Assembly (NCBI RefSeq): GCF_034314045.1
Contig: NZ_JAVIWL010000001.1
Location: 2,852,001-2,916,000, forward strand
Origin: Glaciimonas sp. CA11.2
GTDB taxonomy: Bacteria > Pseudomonadota > Gammaproteobacteria > Burkholderiales > Burkholderiaceae_D
Length of the DNA: 64,000 nt
Direction: 5' to 3'
Both the position numbers and the translations under genes were made by a program. The notes under the pieces are model-generated. The model was given only the letters and a program-made list of their open reading frames with translations. It ran no database searches and was not told the DNA's origin. Below are positions 27,828 to 36,534 of this stretch, one piece after another (positions within the stretch are counted from its first letter, which is position 1; the number at the start of each line of letters is the position of its first letter).

Positions 27828-28583
27828 ATGCAATTTGATGTCGTCACACTGTTTCCAGAAATGTTTGCTGCGTTAACGCAGTCGGGTGTTACCCGGCGTG
27901 CATTCGAGCAAAAAAAGTGTGAGTTGGCGTTGTGGAATCCGCGTGATTTCACCATCGACAATCATCGCACGGTTGACGATCGGCCTTACGGTGGTGGTCC
28001 TGGCATGGTAATGCTGGCGAAACCACTGGAAGCGGCGATTGATGCTGCAAAAAAACGTCAGCAGCAACAGAATTTATGTTTGCCACGTGTTGTGTATCTG
28101 TCGCCGCAAGGCCAGCCACTTACACATCAGCGTGTCATGCAACTGAGCACCGAGTCTGGTCTGGTGTTGTTGTGTGGACGTTATGAGGCTATCGACCAAC
28201 GGTTGCTGGACCGCTGTGTGGATGAAGAAATCAGCCTTGGCGATTTTGTTTTATCCGGCGGTGAGTTACCGGCAATGGCATTGATGGATGCCGTTATCAG
28301 ACAATTGCCTGGCGTACTAAATGACGGTGCTTCGGCAGTCGAAGACAGCTTTGTCAATGGCTTGCTGGATTGTCCGCATTACACCAGGCCAGAAGCATAT
28401 GAAGGTGTGGTCGTGCCGCCTGTTTTAATGGGTGGGCATCACGCCGAGATCGAAAAATGGCGACGCCAACAGATGTTACTGGCAACTGTTAATAAACGAC
28501 CAGATTTGATCGTGAAGGCACGTCAGGATGGTTTGCTGACGGCCAGTGACGAAAAGTTTATACGAACTATTGCCAGCGTTTAA
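27828..28583 (+). CDS. trmD: tRNA (guanine-N1)-methyltransferase
   Basis: Methylates G37 of tRNAs with SAM, which prevents +1 frameshifts. The 251-residue protein has the knotted SPOUT fold signatures: [13 protein letters not shown] at the start, the [10 protein letters not shown] loop near residue 57, [12 protein letters not shown] near 112, and [20 protein letters not shown] near 137. AGGTGG lies 6 nt before the ATG; an in-frame GTG 9 bp upstream is less likely. The gap to rimM is 125 bp. Confidence 0.97.
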   Translation: MQFDVVTLFPEMFAALTQSGVTRRAFEQKKCELALWNPRDFTIDNHRTVDDRPYGGGPGMVMLAKPLEAAIDAAKKRQQQQNLCLPRVVYLSPQGQPLTHQRVMQLSTESGLVLLCGRYEAIDQRLLDRCVDEEISLGDFVLSGGELPAMALMDAVIRQLPGVLNDGASAVEDSFVNGLLDCPHYTRPEAYEGVVVPPVLMGGHHAEIEKWRRQQMLLATVNKRPDLIVKARQDGLLTASDEKFIRTIASV

Positions 28584-28778
28584 TTCAGCATTTTTACGCT
28601 GTTTGAAATGTTGCTAGCTTGTTTTGACAGAGGTAATAATAAGTGGCGCCCAATAAGTAGATTTTGTAATTCTTATAATGTTGTAAGAAGAGCGACCAAC
28701 CGGTCGCATGTGTAACCCCATCCTCTACTGAGCAGTGCATTGCACATAGTGTCAGCAAGATGGTATTTGGAGCTAAAA

Positions 28779-29162
28779 ATGGATCTGATCCAGCAACTTG
28801 AGCAAGAAGAAATTGCTCGCCTAGGTAAAGTTATTCCTGAATTCGCACCTGGCGATACTGTTATCGTTAGCGTCAATGTAGTCGAAGGTACGCGCAAACG
28901 TGCTCAGGCTTACGAAGGCGTTGTGATTTCACGTCGTAACCGTGGTTTGAACTCTAACTTCATCGTCCGTAAAATTTCTTCCGGCGAAGGCGTTGAGCGT
29001 ACATTCCAGTTGTACTCGCCACTGATTGCTTCGATCGAAGTGAAGCGTCGCGGTGATGTACGTCGCGCTAAGCTATACTATCTACGTGAGCGTTCGGGTA
29101 AATCGGCGCGTATCAAAGAAAAATTGCCACAACGTCGTACTGTCGCTAAAACAGCAGCGTAA
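28779..29162 (+). CDS. rplS: 50S ribosomal protein L19
   Basis: Large-subunit protein at the 30S-50S interface. The 127-residue sequence shows [35 protein letters not shown], the loop [17 protein letters not shown], and the end [24 protein letters not shown] lies 7 nt before the ATG. It is the last gene of the rpsP cluster and is followed by a strong terminator. The 195-bp gap after trmD contains a TATAAT at 28674 without a clear -35 box. Confidence 0.98.
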   Translation: MDLIQQLEQEEIARLGKVIPEFAPGDTVIVSVNVVEGTRKRAQAYEGVVISRRNRGLNSNFIVRKISSGEGVERTFQLYSPLIASIEVKRRGDVRRAKLYYLRERSGKSARIKEKLPQRRTVAKTAA

Positions 29163-29196
29163 GCAGTTACAGATCTGGCATGTAGTTTGCATGAAG

Positions 29197-29224
29197 AAGG
29201 GCGCCGGTAGGTGCCCTTTTTTGT
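29197..29224 (+). terminator. Rho-independent terminator after rplS
   Basis: AAGGGCGCC and GGTGCCCTT pair over 9 bp (one G-T pair) around GGTA-type loop bases, followed by six T. It ends the rpsP-rimM-trmD-rplS message. Confidence 0.9.
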
Positions 29225-29371
29225 TGTTTGATTTAAGTGTTTATAGTGATGTTGTTGGGGTATGAGTGCTGCCTCAACACGCTGCCACGTATGGGCAGAC
29301 CTTGGTTTTGCGAATACCTCTCTTGAAATACATGTAGAGATACCACAGCAAAGGGATTGCACTAGATCGTA

Positions 29372-30067
29372 ATGCGCCGCGGAATAGGAATTGTTTTGGT
29401 CAAACTTACTCTCGATCCTCTGATGATGCCAATTGATGCCGTCGCAGGTGAGTTGGCGCTCGCGCCTGATAGGATGAACGCCGACTGGTTACGTCAGCGT
29501 TTCGCACAGCCGCCCCTATGGTTTCCTGAAAGCGTCGGGCAACAATTACGAGGCCTGGCTGGAGAAGGAACGCCTACTGCCGCTGCAGTCCTGATTCCGA
29601 TCATTATGCATCCTGAAGGGCCGACGTTACTATTCACCCAGCGTACGGCACATCTTACGGATCACGCAGGTCAGGTCAGTTTTCCCGGTGGCAGAACAGA
29701 GCTTACCGACAGTTCACCCACTGAGACGGCATTGCGCGAGGCCGAAGAAGAGATTGGATTACCGCGCGGTGAAGTAGAAGTGATTGGCACGCTGCCAGAA
29801 TACTTTACAGGTACAGGATATCGGGTAACGCCTGTAGCTGGACTGATTCAACCCCCAGCATCGTTGCGCGCAAATCCCGATGAAGTGGCGGAAATTTTTG
29901 AAGTCCCACTCGCTTTTTTGATGGATGGTCTGAATCATCAACTGCGTACGTTTGATTTGCCAGATGGTTATCGACGTACGTTTTACGCGATGCCTTACGA
30001 GCGTTTTTTCATATGGGGCGCGACCGCGGCCATGCTGCGTAATTTATTCCACTTTCTGCGCGCGTAA
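29372..30067 (+). CDS. CoA pyrophosphatase-like Nudix hydrolase
   Basis: A 231-residue Nudix protein of the NudL/CoAse type, which splits CoA into 3',5'-ADP and phosphopantetheine. The CoA-recognition region LLFTQRTAHLTDHAGQVSFP near residues 88-107 leads straight into the Nudix box GGRTELTDSSPTETALREAE followed by EEIGL. A late GTGYRVTPVAGLI segment is also typical. The ATG at 29372 has no ribosome site; a TTG at 29396 has AGGAA about 6 nt before it and may be the true start, giving 223 residues. It is a single gene downstream of the rplS terminator. Confidence 0.92.
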   Translation: MRRGIGIVLVKLTLDPLMMPIDAVAGELALAPDRMNADWLRQRFAQPPLWFPESVGQQLRGLAGEGTPTAAAVLIPIIMHPEGPTLLFTQRTAHLTDHAGQVSFPGGRTELTDSSPTETALREAEEEIGLPRGEVEVIGTLPEYFTGTGYRVTPVAGLIQPPASLRANPDEVAEIFEVPLAFLMDGLNHQLRTFDLPDGYRRTFYAMPYERFFIWGATAAMLRNLFHFLRA

Positions 30068-30498
30068 TTATCACGTTTTGGCTTATCTAAGGGCCACGAA
30101 CCGGTGTCTCGTGTAATTGCTCTGGTACGGCGAATACTAGTCAGCTTTCTTTCAATGCCTGGTATTGCTTCTTTTTGCTTCTAATACGCACAAAACTATC
30201 TTTTTCCAGCGCCTCTAAGAAATAAACTCTGTTAAATGACGGACAAATTTGATTCTGTCACTAGGCTGCGTTATCGTATGGTTTATCGTTTCGTTTAAAT
30301 GACAATTCATGCAAAATTGTTGGAAGTAACACGCTTTATTGCGAGCTTGGCTGGAAGCCACACGAATCGTCGCGATCATTAAGACGTTATATTTTTTATG
30401 TACGCATGATTTGTACATAAAAAATGTAACTCTCTGCGACAATTTTGCATAGATTCTATAAATATAAAACAGGATTTGCTGACTTTTAAGGCTGGTTG
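30068..30498. other. Intergenic region upstream of the CobD-like gene
   Basis: No gene is evident in 431 bp. Its right half is AT-rich and contains a perfect inverted repeat, listed separately, about 75 bp before the next gene. A leftward 75-codon frame in it has no family features and is not accepted. Confidence 0.5.
30392..30424. repeat. Perfect 12-bp inverted repeat, TTTTTTATGTAC
   Basis: TTTTTTATGTAC and GTACATAAAAAA pair perfectly around a 9-nt loop. The T-run is on the outer 5' side and the A-run on the outer 3' side of each strand, opposite to a Rho-independent terminator. It may be a protein-binding palindrome in the promoter region of the CobD-like gene. Confidence 0.6.
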
Positions 30499-31455
30499 AT
30501 GACTTTTCTCTCTATTCTGTTTGCGTTATTAATCGAGCAATTAAAACCGCTCCGTGCGGACAATCCGGTGTACACGTGGATTAAGCATTTTGCACTTATG
30601 GTGGAAGGCTGGCTAAACGCCGGTCAGGCACGCCACGGTCGCTTAGGTTGGTTTTGTATCATGTTGGCATTGATGGTTCCGACGGCGTTGATTTATTGGG
30701 TGTGCGTTCATATTGGTGCTTGGGCCGCGTTTGCATGGAACGTTATTATTGTCTATTTAACACTGGGATTTCGGCATTATAGTCATTACTTCACGTCGAT
30801 CCAGCTGGCTTTAAATACCGGTGATGATGCCACTGCCCGGACTCTCCTGGCCGAATGGACCAAGCAAGATACAACCGATATGGAAGTGGGCGAGATTTCG
30901 CGTATTGCGGTGGAAAAGGCTTTAATCACCACGCATCGAAACGTATTTGGCGTATTTTTTTGGTTTTTGATGCCGCTCGGCCCGGCCTGCGCAGTGATGT
31001 ATCGGGTTGCTGAATACTTGGCACGGGCCTGGAATGAACCTGACCACATGAAAAACGAACAGTTTGGTCGGTTTGCAACCCAAGCGTTTTATTGGATAGA
31101 TTGGATTCCTGCGCGACTGACAGCGTCTGCCTTTGCCGTCGTTGGCAATTTTGAGGATGCTATTTTCGCGTGGCGCAATTTTGCTGATCGGTGGAAAAGT
31201 GAGACTGATGGCATTATTTTGTCATCTGGTGGTGGGGCAATGGGTGTTTTGCTTGGAACCCCCAACGAGAATGCCAGCGATTTTCTTCCGATTGACGCCG
31301 CTACGGTAGACTCTACCGGGATTGAAACGGACAGTCCGCCTGGTGAATTGCCGACTCCGCGTGCATTGCAAAGCACAGTGGGCTTGGTCTGGCGTGCCCT
31401 GCTGCTATGGATGTTTTTGTTGTTACTTTTTTCAGTTGGCGTGTGGTTGGGCTAA
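30499..31455 (+). CDS. CobD/CbiB-family membrane protein
   Basis: A 318-residue integral membrane protein related to CobD/CbiB, the enzyme that attaches aminopropanol to cobyric acid. It has hydrophobic segments near residues 1-15, 50-95 (LGWFCIMLALMVPTALIYW, AAFAWNVIIVYLTLGF), 150-175 and 297-317 (ALLLWMFLLLLFSVGVWLG). CobD-like signs include GFRHYSHYF and VGEISRIAVEKALITTHRNV near 130-150. No other cobalamin gene is nearby, and this divergent group is widespread in Burkholderiales, so a role in B12 synthesis is doubtful. AAGG lies 8 nt before the ATG. Confidence 0.82.
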   Translation: MTFLSILFALLIEQLKPLRADNPVYTWIKHFALMVEGWLNAGQARHGRLGWFCIMLALMVPTALIYWVCVHIGAWAAFAWNVIIVYLTLGFRHYSHYFTSIQLALNTGDDATARTLLAEWTKQDTTDMEVGEISRIAVEKALITTHRNVFGVFFWFLMPLGPACAVMYRVAEYLARAWNEPDHMKNEQFGRFATQAFYWIDWIPARLTASAFAVVGNFEDAIFAWRNFADRWKSETDGIILSSGGGAMGVLLGTPNENASDFLPIDAATVDSTGIETDSPPGELPTPRALQSTVGLVWRALLLWMFLLLLFSVGVWLG

Positions 31456-31578
31456 GTGCTTTTTGAACGGAGCCATCTAATTTTTACATAGTCTTCTATA
31501 AGATATAATACGTAAGAATTGATCGCGTAATTGTAGATTGGATCAACCGACCGGCTTCGATCGAATGATTGGTTTATC

Positions 31579-31599
31579 GACGTGCATACGCTGCACGTC
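31579..31599. repeat. 7-bp inverted repeat upstream of the DUF3579 gene
   Basis: GACGTGC and GCACGTC pair perfectly around a 7-nt loop, with weaker outer pairing between GATTGGT and ATCATCC-like flanks. A TATAAT box lies about 75 bp further upstream near 31505. It could be an operator or an RNA leader hairpin. Confidence 0.4.
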
Positions 31600-31699
31600 T
31601 GGTCTAATCATCCTCAATTACATAAAACCCTTGCTCTCATCTCATGAGGATGCTGAGAATACGTTTATTGTAAGTATCAAAAAGAAATGAGCTGTCCGC

Positions 31700-32062
31700 A
31701 TGGCCGATATTATTAAACCCCCTAATGCGCCCGCCCGTGAATTTTTTATTCAGGGAATAACCTCCGATGGAAGACAGTTTCGCCCGAGCGACTGGGCGGA
31801 ACGCTTGTGTGGCGCGATGTCCTGTTTTCGACCTGAAGGCGTTGGTGGCCGTAATTCACATTTACAATATTCTCCTTATGTTTTGCCAACGTTGCTTAAC
31901 GGTATCCGTTCGGTCGTAGTGAATGAAGATTTAAGAGAAATCGAGCCACTCGCATATCATTTCGTTGTGAACTTTGCCAAAGACAATGATTTGCAGATTG
32001 TGCATGCGTGTTTGCTGCCCGATGCAGATCAATCTGGCAGCGAGTCACCAAAATCCTCCTGA
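31700..32062 (+). CDS. DUF3579 family protein
   Basis: A 120-residue protein of the DUF3579 family, found mainly in betaproteobacteria. Family features are FFIQGITSDGRQFRPSDWAE near residues 15-34, LCGAMSCF, YSPYVLPTLLNGIRSVVVN near 58-76, and LAYHFVVNFAKDNDLQIV near 84-101. No signal peptide or membrane span is seen. The function is unknown to me. It is a single gene; the sequence after it shows no strong terminator. Confidence 0.9.
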   Translation: MADIIKPPNAPAREFFIQGITSDGRQFRPSDWAERLCGAMSCFRPEGVGGRNSHLQYSPYVLPTLLNGIRSVVVNEDLREIEPLAYHFVVNFAKDNDLQIVHACLLPDADQSGSESPKSS

Positions 32063-32788
32063 TATTGAAATCGGCTGAAAGCAGGGCGGCTATTCTGTCG
32101 CTACCTGCCTGATTGCGCCTGTAATGTGACTTCTGACGGAAACTTTATTCCTCCAATATTTGCCACGCCACCAATTCCCCTTTAAATCTAGCAAAAAAGC
32201 GCTTCGACACATCTTCCAAGGCACGCGTTAAGGTATCTTTCAAGTGGCGCAGCGTAGTTAGGAGTTACTAGTAAATGGTGAGTAGTGAGTAGTAAGTAGT
32301 GAGTCCAACATTTTGCCCATATAGCCGGTACTGATTGAAATGTTGTAATGGTTGTAGCGCTTTTTTGATGCTACTCGATACGAATGTTGTTACATCCCAT
32401 CCCATCCTTGAGCTGCTTTAACTTGGGTTTTTCTCTCGCAATAACCTCCAGACCATTTTTTAAAATCTCACATCAAATTACCATTTGTTCACTTTGATTC
32501 CGCTATTTTTATAGCTTGGACGAATCTCCTGATGAGCCGAAGTTTTCATCTATTTATCAGCAAAAAGTTTCCGATCGCTATTGGGAACGCCTGCACCAAT
32601 TTGGGGTCGAAGAGGCCGCCAACTATCGGTGGATGCTAGACTGTAGACAAATCTGCTATAAAATTAGTCAAAGCATCTGGCTCTCTGCGTTTTGCATTGA
32701 TGTATGGCGGTCTGAAAGACCTCGATTTGGGTGGCGCTTGATGGCGCAGCCAACACTCTGAAGTTGTATTTTTCTTTTGGAGCTAAAG
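32063..32788. other. Long intergenic region before fumC
   Basis: These 726 bp are the longest gene-free stretch here. I see no supported gene; an 81-codon frame starting at a TTG near 32516 has no ribosome site and no family resemblance. A short tandem repeat lies in the left half. The right end supplies the fumC ribosome site (TTTTGGAG). The region could hide a small RNA, a decayed gene or a long leader. Confidence 0.5.
32280..32304. repeat. 7-bp tandem repeat (GAGTAGT)
   Basis: Three full units, GAGTAGT, GAGTAGT and AAGTAGT, are followed by a partial GAGT. It lies in the non-coding region before fumC and may vary between strains by slippage. Confidence 0.7.
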
Positions 32789-34180
32789 ATGGAAAGTACC
32801 AGAATTGAACGGGATACGTTTGGCAATATTGAAGTACTGAATGCGCGACTTTGGGGAGCGCAGACGCAACGCTCATTAGCGCATTTTCATATTTCCACTG
32901 AGCGTATGCCAGTCGAATTGATTACTGCGCTGGCATATGTCAAACACGCCTGCGCCCAAGTAAATTTGGATCTCGGCAAGTTGCCGGCACAAAAAGCCAA
33001 TGCGATTATGCAAGCGGCGACCGAGGTCAGTAGCGGCAAGCATCCAGACGAATTTCCATTGGCAGTCTGGCAGACCGGTTCTGGTACGCAGAGCAATATG
33101 AACATGAATGAAGTGCTAGCCAATCGTGCTTCCGAGTTGCTTGGTGGAGAACGTGGCGAAACACGTTTGATCCATCCTAATGATGCGGTTAATCTAAGTC
33201 AGTCATCCAACGATATTTTTCCGACAGCGATGCATGTCGCCGCAGTGTTGGGCATGAGCGAATTGTTGCTGCCCGCGTTAAGTGCTTTACGCGACACATT
33301 GCAGAAAAAATCTGTCGCATTTGTCGACATCGTCAAGATCGGGCGTACCCATTTGCAGGACGCAACACCGCTCACGCTCGGTCAGGAATTTTCTGGCTAT
33401 GTGGCGCAACTCGATTTCGCCGAACGTAATATTGCCGCTTCATTAGACGGTTTGTGCGCGCTTGCTGCGGGCGGCACGGCAGTCGGTACCGGCATGAATG
33501 CACATCCTGAATTTGGTGCGCGTGTCGCTGCCGAGTTAAGCAAAGCGCTGAATGCACCATTTCGTACGGCAGAAAATAAGTTCGCTGCGCTCGCCGCACA
33601 TGATGCGTTGGTCGCGGCACATGGCGCATTAAAGACGTTGGCCGCAGCCCTGATGAAGATCGCCAACGATGTTCGCTGGATGGCGTCGGGTCCGCGTTCT
33701 GGCTTGGGAGAAATAAGTATTCCAGAAAATGAACCTGGTAGTTCAATTATGCCCGGCAAGGTCAATCCGACTCAATGTGAAGCATTGACGATGATTTGCT
33801 GTCAGGTCTTTGGCAATGACGTCGCCATTAACTTCGGTGGTGCATCGGGTAATTTTGAATTAAATGTTTTCAAGCCATTGATCGCGCATAATTTTTTGCA
33901 AAGCGTCCGTCTGCTTACGGACGGTATGCATAGTTTTGACCATCATTGCGCATCTGGCATTGCCGCCAACGAGGATCGTATCGCAGAACTGATGGCACGC
34001 TCGCTGATGTTGGTTACTGCGTTGGCACCGCATATCGGTTACGACAAAGCGGCTCAAATTGCCAAGCATGCGCATCACGATGGCAGTACTTTGAAGCAAG
34101 CGGCGCTGGATCTGGGTTACGTTACCGAAGATCAGTTTGTGGCTTGGGTGCAACCGTCCAGGATGACTTATCCAGAGTAA
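32789..34180 (+). CDS. fumC: Fumarate hydratase, class II
   Basis: Iron-free, heat-stable fumarase that interconverts fumarate and L-malate in the TCA cycle. The 463-residue length is typical. Signatures are [20 protein letters not shown] near residues 93-112, the [13 protein letters not shown] region near 135-147 and the superfamily signature [15 protein letters not shown] near 313-327 with the mobile SS loop. GGAG lies 7 nt before the ATG. The enzyme does not need an iron-sulfur cluster, so it can work under oxidative stress or iron limitation. Confidence 0.97.
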   Translation: MESTRIERDTFGNIEVLNARLWGAQTQRSLAHFHISTERMPVELITALAYVKHACAQVNLDLGKLPAQKANAIMQAATEVSSGKHPDEFPLAVWQTGSGTQSNMNMNEVLANRASELLGGERGETRLIHPNDAVNLSQSSNDIFPTAMHVAAVLGMSELLLPALSALRDTLQKKSVAFVDIVKIGRTHLQDATPLTLGQEFSGYVAQLDFAERNIAASLDGLCALAAGGTAVGTGMNAHPEFGARVAAELSKALNAPFRTAENKFAALAAHDALVAAHGALKTLAAALMKIANDVRWMASGPRSGLGEISIPENEPGSSIMPGKVNPTQCEALTMICCQVFGNDVAINFGGASGNFELNVFKPLIAHNFLQSVRLLTDGMHSFDHHCASGIAANEDRIAELMARSLMLVTALAPHIGYDKAAQIAKHAHHDGSTLKQAALDLGYVTEDQFVAWVQPSRMTYPE

Positions 34181-34271
34181 TCTACAGCAGTTCAGCCTGT
34201 CATTGGTTGACGTGCCGGTTGAATAATTGATGCCGAAAAAATGTTAAATCAGGTTAAGTTTCCCTAAATAT

Positions 34272-34304
34272 GCAGGTTTGCGAGGTTCTTGCGGCCTGCT
34301 TTAT
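34272..34304 (+). terminator. Possible terminator after fumC
   Basis: GCAGG and CCTGC form the outer stem, with an inner GC/GC pairing, followed by TTTATTTAT. It is about 90 bp after the fumC stop. The T-run is interrupted, so the call is tentative. The rest of the 366-bp gap before tamA shows no gene. Confidence 0.45.
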
Positions 34305-34546
34305 TTATAATGCACAATTAATGTCGATGGCTGCTTCGAAGATTGTCATCAATCTGTTTGCCTCAATTGCTATCGCCGCACTTCGCTACCCTGTTATGTT
34401 ACTGAGATATTAATACGTACGTATTCTGTTAGCGTAGCCTGACTTTTTTGTTAAATCCCGAACGCTATGCTTCAATTTCTTTTCTCTTATCAATATTGTT
34501 GGGGCGCTGTTATGTCGAGCCGCTTTTGCTACGAGGACTATTGCGC

Positions 34547-36337
34547 ATGAGGAAGTGCCACCGCAAGTCCGTTAAATGGTTCACAAACCGACTCTGCGGG
34601 GTTGTTTTCGGCGTTCTTTCCTTTAGTGCTTCCGACGCCTTTGCCGTCTATAAGGTTGAGATTGAGGCTCCTAAAGAAATTAGTGCCCTATTGAAGCAGC
34701 ATCTGGACCTGGTGCGCTATAAGGATCGCGACGACTTGAGTGACGATCAGCTAAAATTTATGCTCGATACGGTCAACGACCAAGTCACCCAACTCACGTC
34801 TACTGAGGGTTATTTTTTGCCCACCACCGAAGTGACGGTCGACGATGGAAAAGTCAAAGTCATCCATCTCAAAGTTGATGCACATAAACGGACGATCGTT
34901 TCCAGCGCAACTATCGATGTGACAGGGAAGGTAGCGACCGAGGTGCCAGAGCGGATTCCGCGTATTCAACGCAACTGGCGCTTGCCCGTTGGCCAGCCAT
35001 TTCGTCAGAGTGATTGGGATGCGGCTAAGGAGCATAGTTTACAGCTGTTGCAATATAAGGGATTTCCGTCTGCGAAGATTGCCCATTCGGAGGCAAGGAT
35101 TGAGGCCGACAACAGTGAGGCGCAGTTATCGGTTGAGTATGAAAGTGGGCCGTCATTTACGCTAGGTGCGTTGCAAATTACCGGAACTAAACGCTATCCG
35201 AATACGATCATCCAAAATGTTAATCCATTAAGTGTTGGCGAGAATTACGATCTGGACCGTTTGCTGTATCTGCAGCGGCAAATACAAAACACCGGCTATT
35301 TTGGTAACGTCATCGTGGGAATTGACGACGATGCGACCAACCCGGCGTTGACGCCGGTAAAGGTGCAGGTTACTGAGTTTCCAGCACAGCGTCTTAGAGC
35401 TGGAGTCGGTTATGCGACAGATACGGGTGCTCAGGTCCAGGGTGGCTACTCGAATTACAATGTGTTTGGCGATGCCTGGATCTTTGACAGTACGGCCAAA
35501 ATTGAACAGCGACGTCAGTATGGATCGCTCAGCTTAAACATGCCGCCGGACCAACGTAGTTTTGTGAATGGCATTAATACTTCATATGATCGCACTACTC
35601 TTCAAGGAGTGGACCTGCGCAGCCAGAGGATTGGGTTAAAGCGCGCACGTTCTCTGGAAAACTATGACACAGCATTGACGCTTGATTACTATCGCGATTC
35701 GCTGCAACAGACCGATGGCGCCGTTTTACCGCCGGACACTGTCGTTTTGCCAGGTAAACATCAAGCAGTAGTGCCAGGATTTAGCTGGACCCGGCGTGAT
35801 GTCGACGATCAGATTTTTCCGACTGAAGGCCATATTTTTTCCGTACAAACGGGGATCGCTTTGAAGGGATTACTCACCGACCAAAGTTTTTTTCGCGCTT
35901 ATCTTCGCTATAAAAAATATATTCCGATCGCTAAACGCGACATCATGATTTTCCGCGTCGAAGGCGGCGCGGTATTTACAAAAGGGGCCAGCGCGGAAGT
36001 CCCTGCATCGTTACTGTTCCGGGCTGGCGGGAATGAGTCTGTGCGCGGTTATAGCTATCAGGGTATCGGCAATACCCAAAACGGCACGGTCTATCCCACA
36101 AAATATCTAGTGACTGCCAGCGCCGAATATCAGCATTGGTTTAATCACAGTTGGGGCGCGGCAATATTCTACGATATCGGCGCTGCGACCAATAGCTTCG
36201 TCGATAGGGAAATTAAGGTTGGTACGGGATTTGGTACGCGCTGGCGCAGTCCCGTGGGTCCGGTCAACGTTGATCTGGCCTATGGCGTCCAGGACAGGCG
36301 TATTCGCCCTCACATTTCGCTCGGTATTGCATTCTGA
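34547..36337 (+). CDS. tamA: Translocation and assembly module outer-membrane protein TamA
   Basis: Omp85-family barrel that, with TamB, helps insert or transport proteins such as autotransporters at the outer membrane. From the ATG at 34547 it has 596 residues and a signal peptide ending near SASDAFA. POTRA-type domains follow (VYKVEIEAPKEIS at the start; FTLGALQITGTKRYPNTIIQ near residues 205-224), then a 16-stranded barrel. The barrel has the conserved Omp85 loop motif LLFRAGGNESVRGYSYQGIG with the VRGY signature and a C-terminal HISLGIAF beta-signal ending in Phe. An upstream start would push the signal peptide inside the protein. tamB follows after 197 bp. Confidence 0.93.
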   Translation: MRKCHRKSVKWFTNRLCGVVFGVLSFSASDAFAVYKVEIEAPKEISALLKQHLDLVRYKDRDDLSDDQLKFMLDTVNDQVTQLTSTEGYFLPTTEVTVDDGKVKVIHLKVDAHKRTIVSSATIDVTGKVATEVPERIPRIQRNWRLPVGQPFRQSDWDAAKEHSLQLLQYKGFPSAKIAHSEARIEADNSEAQLSVEYESGPSFTLGALQITGTKRYPNTIIQNVNPLSVGENYDLDRLLYLQRQIQNTGYFGNVIVGIDDDATNPALTPVKVQVTEFPAQRLRAGVGYATDTGAQVQGGYSNYNVFGDAWIFDSTAKIEQRRQYGSLSLNMPPDQRSFVNGINTSYDRTTLQGVDLRSQRIGLKRARSLENYDTALTLDYYRDSLQQTDGAVLPPDTVVLPGKHQAVVPGFSWTRRDVDDQIFPTEGHIFSVQTGIALKGLLTDQSFFRAYLRYKKYIPIAKRDIMIFRVEGGAVFTKGASAEVPASLLFRAGGNESVRGYSYQGIGNTQNGTVYPTKYLVTASAEYQHWFNHSWGAAIFYDIGAATNSFVDREIKVGTGFGTRWRSPVGPVNVDLAYGVQDRRIRPHISLGIAF

Positions 36338-36534
36338 TGACTTTTTATGATTGTAAAAATTTTTTTCGGTGCGGTGATTTTTTATAGACATAGGACAGAT
36401 TTCTTATCTGTCATGCCCGTAAAATTTTGTTATTAAACCGATAGAAAAACAGCTGGATTGCAGTGGCCGTATAACGGTACTCAATCATTCGGGCAGGTGC
36501 CGGATCCATCCATTTACTACGACAAGATATTTGC

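Noticed and set aside
30392..30424. Inverted repeat considered as a Rho-independent terminator
   Set aside because: The T-run precedes the stem and the A-run follows it on both strands, the reverse of a terminator, and the stem is AT-rich.
30215..30442. A 75-codon minus-strand frame overlapping the inverted repeat
   Set aside because: No ribosome site or motif; the AT-rich non-coding character explains it.
32516..32761. An 81-codon frame before fumC
   Set aside because: It starts at TTG without a ribosome site and shows no family resemblance.
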